From positions 1 to 41,956 of the IMG/VR virus record IMGVR_UViG_3300020185_000105: a stretch of DNA of 41,956 nt; one strand, 5' to 3'. The notes below the pieces were generated by a model. It was not told the origin of the DNA, searched no databases, and saw only the letters and a list, made by a program, of their open reading frames with translations. Shown one piece after another: positions 21,513-29,457 of the stretch (positions are counted from its first letter, which is position 1; each line of letters opens with the position of its first letter). The DNA is from a virus. The position numbers were made by a program, and so were the translations under genes.

Positions 21513-23233
21513 GTGCTTTCTCTCATTCGACTGAAGTTTTTATCTTTGACGAATGTCAACTTACGTTCGAAGTGGGCATCCTCAAGTTCAGTCTTGTGGG
21601 AGATAACAAAGACATTAGTGTCTTCTTTCAATGTGTCGATAATCTTCATAAGGTTATCAACACCTTCACCGTCCAACGAAGAGTCGAACGTCTCATCAAG
21701 TATCAACAAATTAGTCGATACCGAATTCTTCATCTTAGCAATCTGTCGCCACGTAAATAGTAGGGACAAGTCAATACGCTGTTTCTCACCTTCAGAGAAA
21801 GAGTCGTACGAGAACGTATCACGATACCGTGACCGGATGGTCTCACTAAAACTATCGTCCAACTCAAAGTGGACAAAGAAATCTAGAATCTGCAAGTACT
21901 TGTTCGTCAACTCATTGATGACTGGCACGTACTGTTTAATGATCTTGGTCTTGATTCCAGTGTCACGAAGTAACTCACTTGCGATACGGTTGTACGCAGC
22001 CCTCTCATTGAGGATAAACTTCTCATCTGTCCTTTCGTGTAATTCGGAATCCAGAGTCGTTAGATCTGTATTTGCTTGACCCATATCACCATGAGACTCT
22101 GTCATGTCCTGTAGGTCTTGCTGTATCTTACCAATAGATCGTTGCAGACGACTGATAGTCTGATTGTTATTGTTCAAGTTGTTTTGATCAGCAAGACAAC
22201 TAGACATCTGTTCCTCTAGGGAAGTTATCTCTATTTGGTACTGTTTCTGTTGTCCTTCTGCCTTATCCATTGCAGACTTTAGTTCTTTTGCCTTAGAGGT
22301 TGCAGACTCCTTCTTACTCTTGCGCAAGTCTTCTGCAATATCTTGGTCACACGTAGGACAGTGTTCATTATCATCAAAGAACTTTGCCTCTTTGACCACA
22401 GACTTCACTTGTGTCTTGAACTGTGCATAATATTCATCCAACTTACTTTTATTGGCACGAATACTGTTTAGACTCTCCGTGATAGTGGGTAACAAAGTGT
22501 TAACCGTCTCAGATAAAGCACTGTTCACCGCATTGAGTTCTTCTATCTCTGACCGAAGTTCTGCAATCTCACCTTCCTTATCCTTGCGATGTTGAGTATT
22601 GATAGCAGTAAGGTCACGGATATACTTCTTCTGTGCATTAATTTTGGTCTTGACAACTTCAATAGAATGGGTGTTGTTCTCAAGTTCGCCTTTTAGGAGA
22701 GAGGTTTTCTCCTTGAGTAACATATTCATCTTGGAGAAGATGTTAATGTCAAGGAGGTCTTCTATCACGTCACGTCGAGAGGTTGAGTTGAGTTGCATGA
22801 ACGGGACAAAAGACGACGAACCTAGAACAACAATCTGGTGGAAACTCTTGTGAGACATCTGAAAGACGTTCTTCTCAAGAATATCCTGATATTCACGTGC
22901 ATGTGAATTCTGGTTGATCATACTACCATCTTTCCAGATTTCAAACTTAGCAGGTTTAATCCCTCGCACTACACGATACTGGACCGCATTTACACTGAAA
23001 GTGACCTCAGTTACACAACCTTTGTTATTGATTGTGTTGACCAACTGGTTCTTGGTAATCTTGCGGTGTGCCTTACCAAACAGTGCGAATGATAACGCAT
23101 CAAGCATGGTGGACTTACCAGCACCATTCTCACCAACGATCAGGTTAGTGGAACTGTCGAGGAAGTTAATCTCATTATAATAATCACCAGTCGAAAGGAA
23201 GTTCTTCCAACGTAGGGTTTCAAACTTTATCAT
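21509..23233 (-). CDS. 46: Recombination exonuclease subunit gp46 (Rad50/SbcC-like)
   Basis: ABC-type ATPase that works with gp47 on DNA ends in recombination and host DNA breakdown. Walker A is GENGAGKS (34-41), two long coiled coils surround a zinc hook CPTCDQD, the signature motif is FSEGEKQRIDLSLLF and Walker B is LILDETFDSSLDGEG. The length of 574 residues matches T4 (560). The start forms an ATGA overlap with gene 47. Confidence 0.96.
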   Translation of the reverse strand: MIKFETLRWKNFLSTGDYYNEINFLDSSTNLIVGENGAGKSTMLDALSFALFGKAHRKITKNQLVNTINNKGCVTEVTFSVNAVQYRVVRGIKPAKFEIWKDGSMINQNSHAREYQDILEKNVFQMSHKSFHQIVVLGSSSFVPFMQLNSTSRRDVIEDLLDINIFSKMNMLLKEKTSLLKGELENNTHSIEVVKTKINAQKKYIRDLTAINTQHRKDKEGEIAELRSEIEELNAVNSALSETVNTLLPTITESLNSIRANKSKLDEYYAQFKTQVKSVVKEAKFFDDNEHCPTCDQDIAEDLRKSKKESATSKAKELKSAMDKAEGQQKQYQIEITSLEEQMSSCLADQNNLNNNNQTISRLQRSIGKIQQDLQDMTESHGDMGQANTDLTTLDSELHERTDEKFILNERAAYNRIASELLRDTGIKTKIIKQYVPVINELTNKYLQILDFFVHFELDDSFSETIRSRYRDTFSYDSFSEGEKQRIDLSLLFTWRQIAKMKNSVSTNLLILDETFDSSLDGEGVDNLMKIIDTLKEDTNVFVISHKTELEDAHFERKLTFVKDKNFSRMREST

Positions 23234-24288
23234 GCAATCTCTACACTCTGTGCTTCAATCATTAGTTCAGATACAACAGCTTTGATACGGTCTTTGTCCA
23301 AATCTGTTTCGACTTCTTTGATATAATTATACACTAAAGTTTCGGTGTCGTCAATAGTTATATCAGTATCCGACACATTTTCTCCACGGAATTCTTTGAA
23401 GTCCTCGGCTATCTTCAGTTCATGAATCTTTTGCGACTGAATCTTATCAACATATCTTTCGAACTTCTGCATATCAGAACGGTTAGAGACAATCAACTTA
23501 ACAAACTTACCATTCAGATACGATAGGTCTTCGAAGTAATTAATAGTATCTTCATTATAGTATATCTTATGAAACAGAGTGACCTTATTCTGCACTGGAG
23601 TCATCTCACGAGTTTCAGTGTCGTAGATGTGGAAGTACTTGGGATCATGGGCATCGTTCCAGAAGAACTCCATCTGAGAACCTAAGTAAGTGATATTACC
23701 CTTGCTAGATTTAGTATGGAAGTGTCCGGACAACACAGTTTCAAAACGTTCTAGAGGTTTCGGATCCATACCAGTATGGCATACAATACCCTTGTCCATC
23801 TCAAATCCTGCCAACTCGAAGTGTCCAGCGATGACATCAGCACCACACTTGTCTAAGAAGGTCAATATCTCTTTCTCGTTCTCAGGACATATCCATGGCA
23901 CTAGACCAAACTTAACACCATCATAGTCACGCACGATAGGGTCCATAAGGATATCTACTTCATTAATGTAGTGACCCATCAACTCTTTCAGAGAGTTCAG
24001 TTCAATAGTATTCTTGAAGTAAACGTCGTGGTTGCCTGGAATAATGTCCATGTGTATATTGTACTCACGGAGTTTGTCCAAGAATATTTGACGATTGTGA
24101 TTTAATGCTTTTAGATTGATTGTCTTGCGATTGTCATAGTAGTCACCCAAATGTAGAATCTGAGTGATACCATGTTCTTTTAAATAAGGAAAGAACTCTT
24201 CACTGTAGAATCGTTCTTGATAATCCATAAAGATGTCAGACGAATTACGGCACCCACAGTGAGTGTCGTTCAGTATTGCTATTTTCAT
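23230..24288 (-). CDS. 47: Recombination endonuclease subunit gp47 (Mre11/SbcD-like)
   Basis: Metallophosphoesterase partner of gp46. Motifs in order are NDTHCG, HLGDYYDNRK, PGNHDVYF, GHFE and GHFHTKSS, which supply the two-metal site. The 352-residue length fits T4 gp47 (339). The N-terminal MKIAILNDTHCGCRNS is typical. The early-type promoter ahead of it serves 47, 46 and perhaps 45. Confidence 0.96.
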   Translation of the reverse strand: MKIAILNDTHCGCRNSSDIFMDYQERFYSEEFFPYLKEHGITQILHLGDYYDNRKTINLKALNHNRQIFLDKLREYNIHMDIIPGNHDVYFKNTIELNSLKELMGHYINEVDILMDPIVRDYDGVKFGLVPWICPENEKEILTFLDKCGADVIAGHFELAGFEMDKGIVCHTGMDPKPLERFETVLSGHFHTKSSKGNITYLGSQMEFFWNDAHDPKYFHIYDTETREMTPVQNKVTLFHKIYYNEDTINYFEDLSYLNGKFVKLIVSNRSDMQKFERYVDKIQSQKIHELKIAEDFKEFRGENVSDTDITIDDTETLVYNYIKEVETDLDKDRIKAVVSELMIEAQSVEIA

Positions 24289-24318
24289 AAATGACTCAAC
24301 TCAATTTATATGACGACT

Positions 24319-24347
24319 ATTATACTACAATAAAAGGTGTCTGTCAA
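24319..24347 (-). promoter_or_regulatory. Early-type promoter TTGACA-N17-TATAAT of gene 47
   Basis: Perfect hexamers with TAG before TATAAT. Leader about 24 nt. A TATAAATT box also lies in the leader. Confidence 0.87.
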
Positions 24348-24354
24348 GTCATTA

Positions 24355-24939
24355 TTAAATAAAGTCCGATAGGTCCGAGTCAACATAAACGGCACGTTTC
24401 TTTCTCTTCTTCTCTTCCTTCACATACTCTTTAAATTCAGTATCCGCAGTTTTAACAACATCAATTCGTTGTCGCAAGGTGTCTATAAAAGGAGAAGTTT
24501 GGTGTTGAAACATTCCATCCTCATCATCACCCATGAAAGCACTGATATCTGCTTCAGCAATATACTTCATCTTGATGTCTTGTTGTTTCTTTTCCTTCTG
24601 TATCCTACGCAAGAATGCATACCATGATATCTGTGTGAAGTATGCGAAGGCATTTGGTTTACCCGAACGGGTTGCAGCTTCGATATCATAATTCTCTATT
24701 GCCTTTAGACAGTTCTCTACCGCATCCATCACCATCTCTTCACGATAGGTGTAACGAACGAAGTTACCCTTATGAGAAAGTCCCTCGGCAATCTTTAGAA
24801 AACAAGTAGCAATATAATTAGTAACCACAGGATGTGGATTACCTTGTTCTTTAGCCTCCATTACAGTTGTGCAGTACTCCACGACTGCATTAGAGAAGTC
24901 CCTATTGTTTACGTAATGCGGTTTTTCTTTTGGTTTCAT
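24355..24939 (-). CDS. 55: Late-transcription sigma factor gp55
   Basis: Minimal sigma factor that directs RNA polymerase to TATAAATA promoters. Features shared with T4 are PHYVNNRDFSNAVVEY, IAEGLSHKGNFVRYTYREEMVMDAVENCLKAIENYD and PNAFAYFTQISWYAFLRRIQKEKKQ, the region 2-like helices. The C-terminus SDLSDFI probably binds the clamp. The length of 194 residues is close to T4 (185). It has its own early-type promoter. The late promoters found in the window are its expected targets. Confidence 0.93.
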   Translation of the reverse strand: MKPKEKPHYVNNRDFSNAVVEYCTTVMEAKEQGNPHPVVTNYIATCFLKIAEGLSHKGNFVRYTYREEMVMDAVENCLKAIENYDIEAATRSGKPNAFAYFTQISWYAFLRRIQKEKKQQDIKMKYIAEADISAFMGDDEDGMFQHQTSPFIDTLRQRIDVVKTADTEFKEYVKEEKKRKKRAVYVDSDLSDFI

Positions 24940-24967
24940 AATATATAACTCGTTTAATTTAGTAGGT

Positions 24968-24996
24968 ATTATACCAAAATATTACTGGTTTGTCAA
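24968..24996 (-). promoter_or_regulatory. Early-type promoter TTGACA-N17-TATAAT of gene 55
   Basis: Perfect hexamers and spacing, located inside the last codons of the TagD-like gene. Leader about 22 nt. Confidence 0.86.
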
Positions 24997-25407
24997 TTGG
25001 TTGCTATCAACTACTCGTTTTCTTAGGTCACTAGATGAGAACCTGTGAGATCTTTCATTGAAATATAACTGTATGCCACGTTTACGGCAAATATCCTTTC
25101 CCGTAAAATCTAGGTCCCTATACTCCTCACCCATGATACGCAAGTCTATCTGGTACATGGCAAGGATATCTTCTAGGTCTTGTTCGGTCACATAGGGAAT
25201 GATTTCATCAACATACCCCACAGCATTCAACTGAGTATATCGTTCAACGATAGACTGTACTGGAGGATTTTTAAACGATCGGTCTAATGAAGGGTCTACT
25301 TGTAATCCACATATGAGATAGTCACAGTGAGCTTTCGCATCCCGTAACATAGCAACATGACCCGCATGGAGAAGGTCAAATGACGAACAAGTAAATCCTA
25401 CTATCAT
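24982..25407 (-). CDS. Cytidylyltransferase, TagD/RfaE-C-like
   Basis: Nucleotidyltransferase fold: GFTCSSFDLLHAGHVAML contains the HxGH motif, and RFSSSDLRKRV is close to the family RTEGISTTxIxxRI signature. ERYTQLNAVGYVDEIIPY is also typical. The family makes CDP-glycerol, ADP-heptose or similar activated precursors from a phosphate ester and CTP/ATP. Homologues occur in marine myophages without settled roles. The ATG overlaps the stop of the zincin-like gene (ATGA). A link to the sugar-nucleotide genes of the window is possible but not shown. Confidence 0.82.
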   Translation of the reverse strand: MIVGFTCSSFDLLHAGHVAMLRDAKAHCDYLICGLQVDPSLDRSFKNPPVQSIVERYTQLNAVGYVDEIIPYVTEQDLEDILAMYQIDLRIMGEEYRDLDFTGKDICRKRGIQLYFNERSHRFSSSDLRKRVVDSNQLTNQ

Positions 25408-25784
25408 AATTTACTATGTTCTTCAATTAATAACCTTTTTGCTCTCTTGGTCGTAATGTCCAATCTATAGTGGTCAGCAATACACCTTGCGAAATAGTCG
25501 AACTTAGGAGGTTTACCTAATTCTTCTCTCTTCTTTATCTGGACTGAATATCCCTCTAACTCAGAACGAAGTCGATATCCCTTACTGAATAGATACATCA
25601 GACCATGAGCACCAAAAGTTCTCCAGAACTGTTGAACGTGTACCTTCTCGTGTTCTATAAGGGGAATGTTATCTTTGTATTGTGGACGGACAAAAATAAA
25701 AAAACCACGGACTACTGCGGCAAATCTTTTAGGTATAGTAACATTTGTTACGATAGTAATATGAGGGTAGTTTTTTAATTTCAT
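25404..25784 (-). CDS. Zincin-like protein with HExxH motif
   Basis: The 126-residue protein contains LIEHEKVHVQQFW, with His45-Glu46-x-x-His49, and 26 residues further RSELEGYSVQ, whose Glu could be the third zinc ligand. The pattern HExxH...E defines gluzincin-like metallopeptidases. The N-terminal half is hydrophobic strands (HITIVTNVTIP, VVRGFFIFVRP). Small phage proteins of this type are uncharacterised. It may cleave a host or phage protein. A non-catalytic metal-binding protein is possible. It probably depends on readthrough from uvsW, as no minus promoter is visible. Confidence 0.5.
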   Translation of the reverse strand: MKLKNYPHITIVTNVTIPKRFAAVVRGFFIFVRPQYKDNIPLIEHEKVHVQQFWRTFGAHGLMYLFSKGYRLRSELEGYSVQIKKREELGKPPKFDYFARCIADHYRLDITTKRAKRLLIEEHSKL

Positions 25785-25790
25785 TTTCTC

Positions 25791-25819
25791 TTGACAGATC
25801 CTATTTTATAGTGTATAAT
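25791..25819 (+). promoter_or_regulatory. Only plus-strand early-type promoter, TTGACA-N17-TATAAT
   Basis: Both hexamers are perfect with a 17-nt spacer. Transcription would start at about 25826 and run antisense to the Sm-like gene and uvsW. The first bases include CCCC-CAGA-GGGG, a small 5' hairpin. No plus-strand gene follows. Confidence 0.6.
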
Positions 25820-25850
25820 CTATTAACCCCCAGAGGGGAATATATACAGA

Positions 25851-26279
25851 TTAATTCATCAACATTCCGTTAACATCAGAATCAAACTCTTTACCTTCGG
25901 AAGATTCTTGTTTCATTTCATCTAACCAGTCATTCAAAGACTTAGGAGTTTCTTCAAAGTCATCAATGAATTCATTGTTTTCCAATTCTTCAACATAGTT
26001 TGACATTTCTTTAAGTGCAATATTATACTGGCCCAACATCTCTTTAGTAGGTATTGCTAATGACATAATCTTGTCAGTGAATATGATAATACAATTCGAA
26101 GGAGTGTCTTGGTACACCATATAAGTTTTAAATGTGAAGAATTTTTCACCACTCTTCAATGTGTTCTGCATCAAACTCATTGCATTGTTTACTACTATAG
26201 ACTCTGGTGACTCATCCAACACTTCACAGATAAGTTCTTCACCCGTTACTAATTTCAAATGTCTAACCGAAGAACTCAT
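25851..26279 (-). CDS. Hypothetical Sm-like protein downstream of uvsW
   Basis: The N-terminus (RHLKLVTGEELICEVLDESPESIVVNNAMSL) is the Sm-barrel strand pattern, followed by FFTFKTYMVYQDTPSNCIIIFTDKIMSLAIPTKEM and an acidic tail. Marine T4-like phages often carry this gene near uvsW/uvsY. I start at the ATG 8 nt after AAAGG, overlapping the end of uvsW. The upstream ATG has no spacing. It could be an RNA- or protein-binding adaptor. The antisense promoter next to it points into this gene. Confidence 0.7.
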   Translation of the reverse strand: MSSSVRHLKLVTGEELICEVLDESPESIVVNNAMSLMQNTLKSGEKFFTFKTYMVYQDTPSNCIIIFTDKIMSLAIPTKEMLGQYNIALKEMSNYVEELENNEFIDDFEETPKSLNDWLDEMKQESSEGKEFDSDVNGMLMN

Positions 26280-27783
26280 CTTCATCCCTTTCTACTCTTA
26301 TAGGTTTTAAGTCAATTGGGTAAATTTTATATTTAAACCCTTCTTTAGTATATATCTTAATCCTTTCAGCACTATGTTTCAAAGTAAAATTCTTATGAGA
26401 CTTGACATGGAGATCATCAGCGATATCAATAAGCCTAGTAGTCCTACCGTCGTCAGACTGACGAAGACCACGACCAATTGATTGGAGGACTTTAACTTGG
26501 GACTTGGATGGAGTCGCAAATACAATATTATGCAAATTGCGGATGTTGATGCCAGTGCTGAAAGTGCCAAGAGAGGCAACAATAATAGCGTCATCTTCTT
26601 TCTCTACGATTCCTCGTATCTGTTCACGATCAGTAGCATCAACTTCACCAGATACATAAAAGACCTTACGACCCTCTGATACCATTGACTTGATCATCTC
26701 ATGCAATACCTTACCATGTTTCTCAACAAACTGAAACATGACTAACGTGTTACCCTTTTGGTCTAATGCAATCTTACTTATAAACTTATTACGTGGTTCA
26801 TATGTGACGATATAATCGAGTTCTTCTTGATAAGTCTTATCCCTCATCATGTTACAGATATCGTTGTGATACCGTAAAAGAAGAATGGATATGTCCAGTT
26901 CTGCAAGTTGTTTGTTCTTTTGCAATTCCACAGTACGTGTCACCGTAAAGGTAGGACCGAACAATCCCTCTAGGACCAACTTGTTAGTTTCAGTACCGTC
27001 CAGTGTTCCGGTAAGACCGAATCGATATTGTGCTTCTGTACACTTGTCCATCATAGTAGATAGAGACTTTGCTTTGAAAAGATGCACTTCATCTCCAAAG
27101 ACAGTGTTAAACTGCGAGAACCATTCTGCACCGAACTTGTAGATAGACTGCCACGTAGAGATTATCACACGTTTGTCAGTAATCTTTTCTTTACCAGAAT
27201 ATATCTTATGACAGAACTCTTCGGTATCATATCCATAGTCAGCAAAGTCTTTGTACATCTGTTCTACCAGAGAGGTAGTCGGGACGATGACCAATATCTT
27301 ACCTTCGGTCACCTCATAGCAATATCTCAGCAGATTGTATATGATGAACGACTTACCACTACCCGTAGGACTCAATAGAAGACAACGTCTGTTCTCAACC
27401 CCGTGTGCGATTGCTTTATACTGATAGTCCCTAGGTTTGAAAGGGGAATCTAACACCGAGAGAAAGTCGATTAGTGCTGGGTGGTCGATGTCCTCTTTGA
27501 AAGAAGGTATTCCATATACCTCATGTTCGAGTATTTCAAGTTGGTAGAAACGGTCAGCACAGAAACGACGCAGATGTGTATAGAGACCTACGTTCATTTG
27601 TTTTGAAACCATGTTGTACAGTTTCACCTTCCCGTCCCAGTGTCGAGATTTGAATGCTGGCATGAATTTGTAACCGGGGACAAAAAATGAGAAGTATTCT
27701 CTCAACTCTTGTTCCTGTGCTGGATGCGCCTCAACCAAAAAATGGGAGTGATCCTTCATCCTAATTCGTATCTTATTATCCAC
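26263..27783 (-). CDS. uvsW: UvsW, SF2 RNA/DNA helicase
   Basis: RecG-like helicase that unwinds R-loops and branched DNA and shifts replication from origin- to recombination-dependent. Features are FFSFFVPGYKFMPAFKSRHWDGKVKLYN, Walker A SPTGSGKS, GDEVH in the DEAD position, and QSIGRGLRQS as motif VI. I favour a GTG start that overlaps the uvsY stop by 8 nt, because it aligns with the T4 start (M-D-x-K). An ATG upstream would add residues lying in uvsY. The C-terminus EDEFFG looks like a clamp-binding tail. Confidence 0.93.
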   Translation of the reverse strand: MDNKIRIRMKDHSHFLVEAHPAQEQELREYFSFFVPGYKFMPAFKSRHWDGKVKLYNMVSKQMNVGLYTHLRRFCADRFYQLEILEHEVYGIPSFKEDIDHPALIDFLSVLDSPFKPRDYQYKAIAHGVENRRCLLLSPTGSGKSFIIYNLLRYCYEVTEGKILVIVPTTSLVEQMYKDFADYGYDTEEFCHKIYSGKEKITDKRVIISTWQSIYKFGAEWFSQFNTVFGDEVHLFKAKSLSTMMDKCTEAQYRFGLTGTLDGTETNKLVLEGLFGPTFTVTRTVELQKNKQLAELDISILLLRYHNDICNMMRDKTYQEELDYIVTYEPRNKFISKIALDQKGNTLVMFQFVEKHGKVLHEMIKSMVSEGRKVFYVSGEVDATDREQIRGIVEKEDDAIIVASLGTFSTGINIRNLHNIVFATPSKSQVKVLQSIGRGLRQSDDGRTTRLIDIADDLHVKSHKNFTLKHSAERIKIYTKEGFKYKIYPIDLKPIRVERDEDEFFG

Positions 27784-28222
27784 CGGCTTCGAACTTTCTC
27801 CAATCAATCATGTTCTTCACAGTTTGATGTCTCCACTTGAGAGTATCAACTATGTTACTTAGGGTTTCGATAAGTGTCTTGTGATAGACCACCTTCTCTT
27901 CAGACTTCTGAATCTCAGGGTCAGAGTCGTAGTAGTAGTCCATTTCACCCTTCAACATGCGAAGACCATTAAACGGGTCTAAGTCCCATCCAGTAGCAAC
28001 TATCTCTTCTTGAGACATCTTTCCGTTGTAGTATAAGAACTTTTGTTTGAGTAACGTCTTCTGGTTGTTTTCAGAACGTTTGAGTTGTAACTTTGCGAGT
28101 GCTAGATACTGCAAGTATTTTGCATGTAGTGAGGGAGTCTGTCGGGAGACTTCATCCAATTGGTGCTGTGATATCTCACAGTCTTCACGCCACTCTTTGA
28201 GAATGGATTCTAAATCAATCAT
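27776..28222 (-). CDS. uvsY: UvsY recombination mediator
   Basis: UvsY loads UvsX onto gp32-covered single strands. The family pattern is visible as LLKQKFLYYNGKM, a middle DSDPEIQKSEEKV and the end LKWRHQTVKNMIDWRKFEAGG, close to T4 (IKSRGFAIKHIQDMRAFEAGK). 148 residues against 137 in T4. It has its own promoter and is followed by uvsW. Confidence 0.9.
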   Translation of the reverse strand: MIDLESILKEWREDCEISQHQLDEVSRQTPSLHAKYLQYLALAKLQLKRSENNQKTLLKQKFLYYNGKMSQEEIVATGWDLDPFNGLRMLKGEMDYYYDSDPEIQKSEEKVVYHKTLIETLSNIVDTLKWRHQTVKNMIDWRKFEAGG

Positions 28223-28251
28223 ATAATAACCTTAGTTCACTGTAACTATAT

Positions 28252-28280
28252 AGTATAACACTAAGTCGCTATAAAGTCAA
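28252..28280 (-). promoter_or_regulatory. Early-type promoter TTGACT-N17-TATACT of uvsY
   Basis: One mismatch in each hexamer, spacer 17, leader about 23 nt. The -35 lies in the last codons of the oxygenase-like gene. Confidence 0.7.
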
Positions 28281-28905
28281 TGCAATCTTTCCAATAATCC
28301 TCATCGTGACCTAGGACATAACTGAGAGTCATTCGGTAACAGTTAGTTCTTGCGGCATGGTAAACCACATCACCAGATCCATATGAACCAAAGTGTCCGG
28401 CCTTCAGGTTCCACCCTTGCTCATCCTCAACTGTGATTATTTCTTCAGTCTTAGGATCTACGTATCTAAACCACCCATCACCTCTTTCGGACCAAGTAAA
28501 TATTAGATTATAAGCAGCTGCATTTGCGTTATTATGCCAACCAATAAATCCCTGTGGTGGGTATAAGGTAGATAAGGCACTGTGTTGTACCCCTAGTTCT
28601 TCTGTCAAAGAGGCATTTAGATTATGCCATGTCTTTGCGTACTCTTCGGGGTGGGTTCCGTTATAGTGATCCGGTTTGATAGGATAACATACGGAAGTAG
28701 ATGCAGCACCATCATGGTCTTCTCCCATGTCGATGATTCTCCACATCTCATCTTCACCAGTATAGTGATCTGCTTTACCCATCATATCCGGAAACATACA
28801 TCGATTGGTTGTCTCTGGTTGATATAGTTCTCGATAGGTGTACCGGAAGTCTTCAAGAATGCTTAGTACTTCTGGATTCTTGATAGAGTATTTTTTTAGA
28901 CTCAT
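28261..28905 (-). CDS. 2OG-Fe(II)-oxygenase-like protein, paralogue B (HxN variant)
   Basis: It shares with paralogue A the blocks YPPQGFIGWHNNANA, FTWSERGDGWFRYVD, KTEEIITVEDEQGW and YHAARTNCYRMTLSYV. His124 and His183 are the candidate iron ligands, and Arg191 the 2OG anchor. The HxD aspartate is Asn126. The gene lies in the capsid operon, between the tube-like gene and uvsY, and overlaps the former as ATGA. It is therefore probably late, in contrast to paralogue A. A virion or host-ribosome hydroxylase is conceivable. Substrate unknown. Confidence 0.68.
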   Translation of the reverse strand: MSLKKYSIKNPEVLSILEDFRYTYRELYQPETTNRCMFPDMMGKADHYTGEDEMWRIIDMGEDHDGAASTSVCYPIKPDHYNGTHPEEYAKTWHNLNASLTEELGVQHSALSTLYPPQGFIGWHNNANAAAYNLIFTWSERGDGWFRYVDPKTEEIITVEDEQGWNLKAGHFGSYGSGDVVYHAARTNCYRMTLSYVLGHDEDYWKDCIDFIAT

Positions 28906-29369
28906 GACAGAACGAATTCACTGAATCGGAAAGTGGTATCGAAGTTGATATATGTAACGTCACCAGTAGTCGATGTCAACTCGACCGAACTTAGTTGAGT
29001 GGGTATGCAGTTTTTATATTTTATTTGTGCACAAAAGTTATTGTGACTAGTTAAGACAATAACAGTGATATCGTGATACGGTGAGTTTTCACTATAGATA
29101 GACCCTTCCATCCACTTTTGCACTTCCTTGTATGCGGTTAGGTCTTCGTCCAAGATTAAACTGAGAGTTAGTTCTCCATAGTTGATAGAGTCTCCTGCAA
29201 CAGGAAGACCACCCTGAAGTCTAGGATTAGAAATTTCTGCCGCAGATACGATAGCACCTGGGTGTTGTACCGATTGGGCAAAGAACTCTAAGTTCCCATA
29301 GTTCTCTCTTTCCACAATTACACGGAACCCAGTTGGTTGTAAGAAGTTTTTGTTGTCTGTCAGTGCCAT
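28902..29369 (-). CDS. Tail-tube-like virion protein (second gp19-like fold)
   Basis: The 155-residue protein has the tube-fold style: PTGFRVIVERENYGNLEFFAQSVQHPGAIVSAAEI near the start, LTLSLILDEDLTAYKEVQKWM in the middle, and TYINFDTTFRFSEFVL at the end. This parallels the gp19 pattern without being a close copy of the gene 19 product in this window. Such proteins occur next to gene 23 in marine T4-like phages. It could form a tube terminator, an initiator ring or a baseplate hub layer. A late promoter precedes it. Confidence 0.65.
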   Translation of the reverse strand: MALTDNKNFLQPTGFRVIVERENYGNLEFFAQSVQHPGAIVSAAEISNPRLQGGLPVAGDSINYGELTLSLILDEDLTAYKEVQKWMEGSIYSENSPYHDITVIVLTSHNNFCAQIKYKNCIPTQLSSVELTSTTGDVTYINFDTTFRFSEFVLS

Positions 29370-29390
29370 TATAATTCCTCTTTATCACTT

Positions 29391-29398
29391 TATTTATA
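29391..29398 (-). promoter_or_regulatory. T4-type late promoter of the tube-like gene
   Basis: Exact TATAAATA on the minus strand, 22 nt before the start codon and directly after the gene 23 terminator. Confidence 0.8.
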
Positions 29399-29403
29399 CA
29401 CAT

Positions 29404-29428
29404 AAAAAAAGGGACTCCGAAGAGTCCC
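29404..29428 (-). terminator. Rho-independent terminator after gene 23
   Basis: The minus RNA forms GGGACTC-TTCG-GAGTCCC followed by seven U residues. The UUCG tetraloop makes it very stable. A second small hairpin (29436-29449) precedes it. Confidence 0.92.
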
Positions 29429-29457
29429 TAAAACGACTAGTAAACTAGTTCTATTTT

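Noticed and set aside
21498-22079. 193-residue plus-strand ORF
   Set aside because: It is antisense to gene 46, whose motifs are unambiguous, and has no ribosome site, promoter or recognisable domain.
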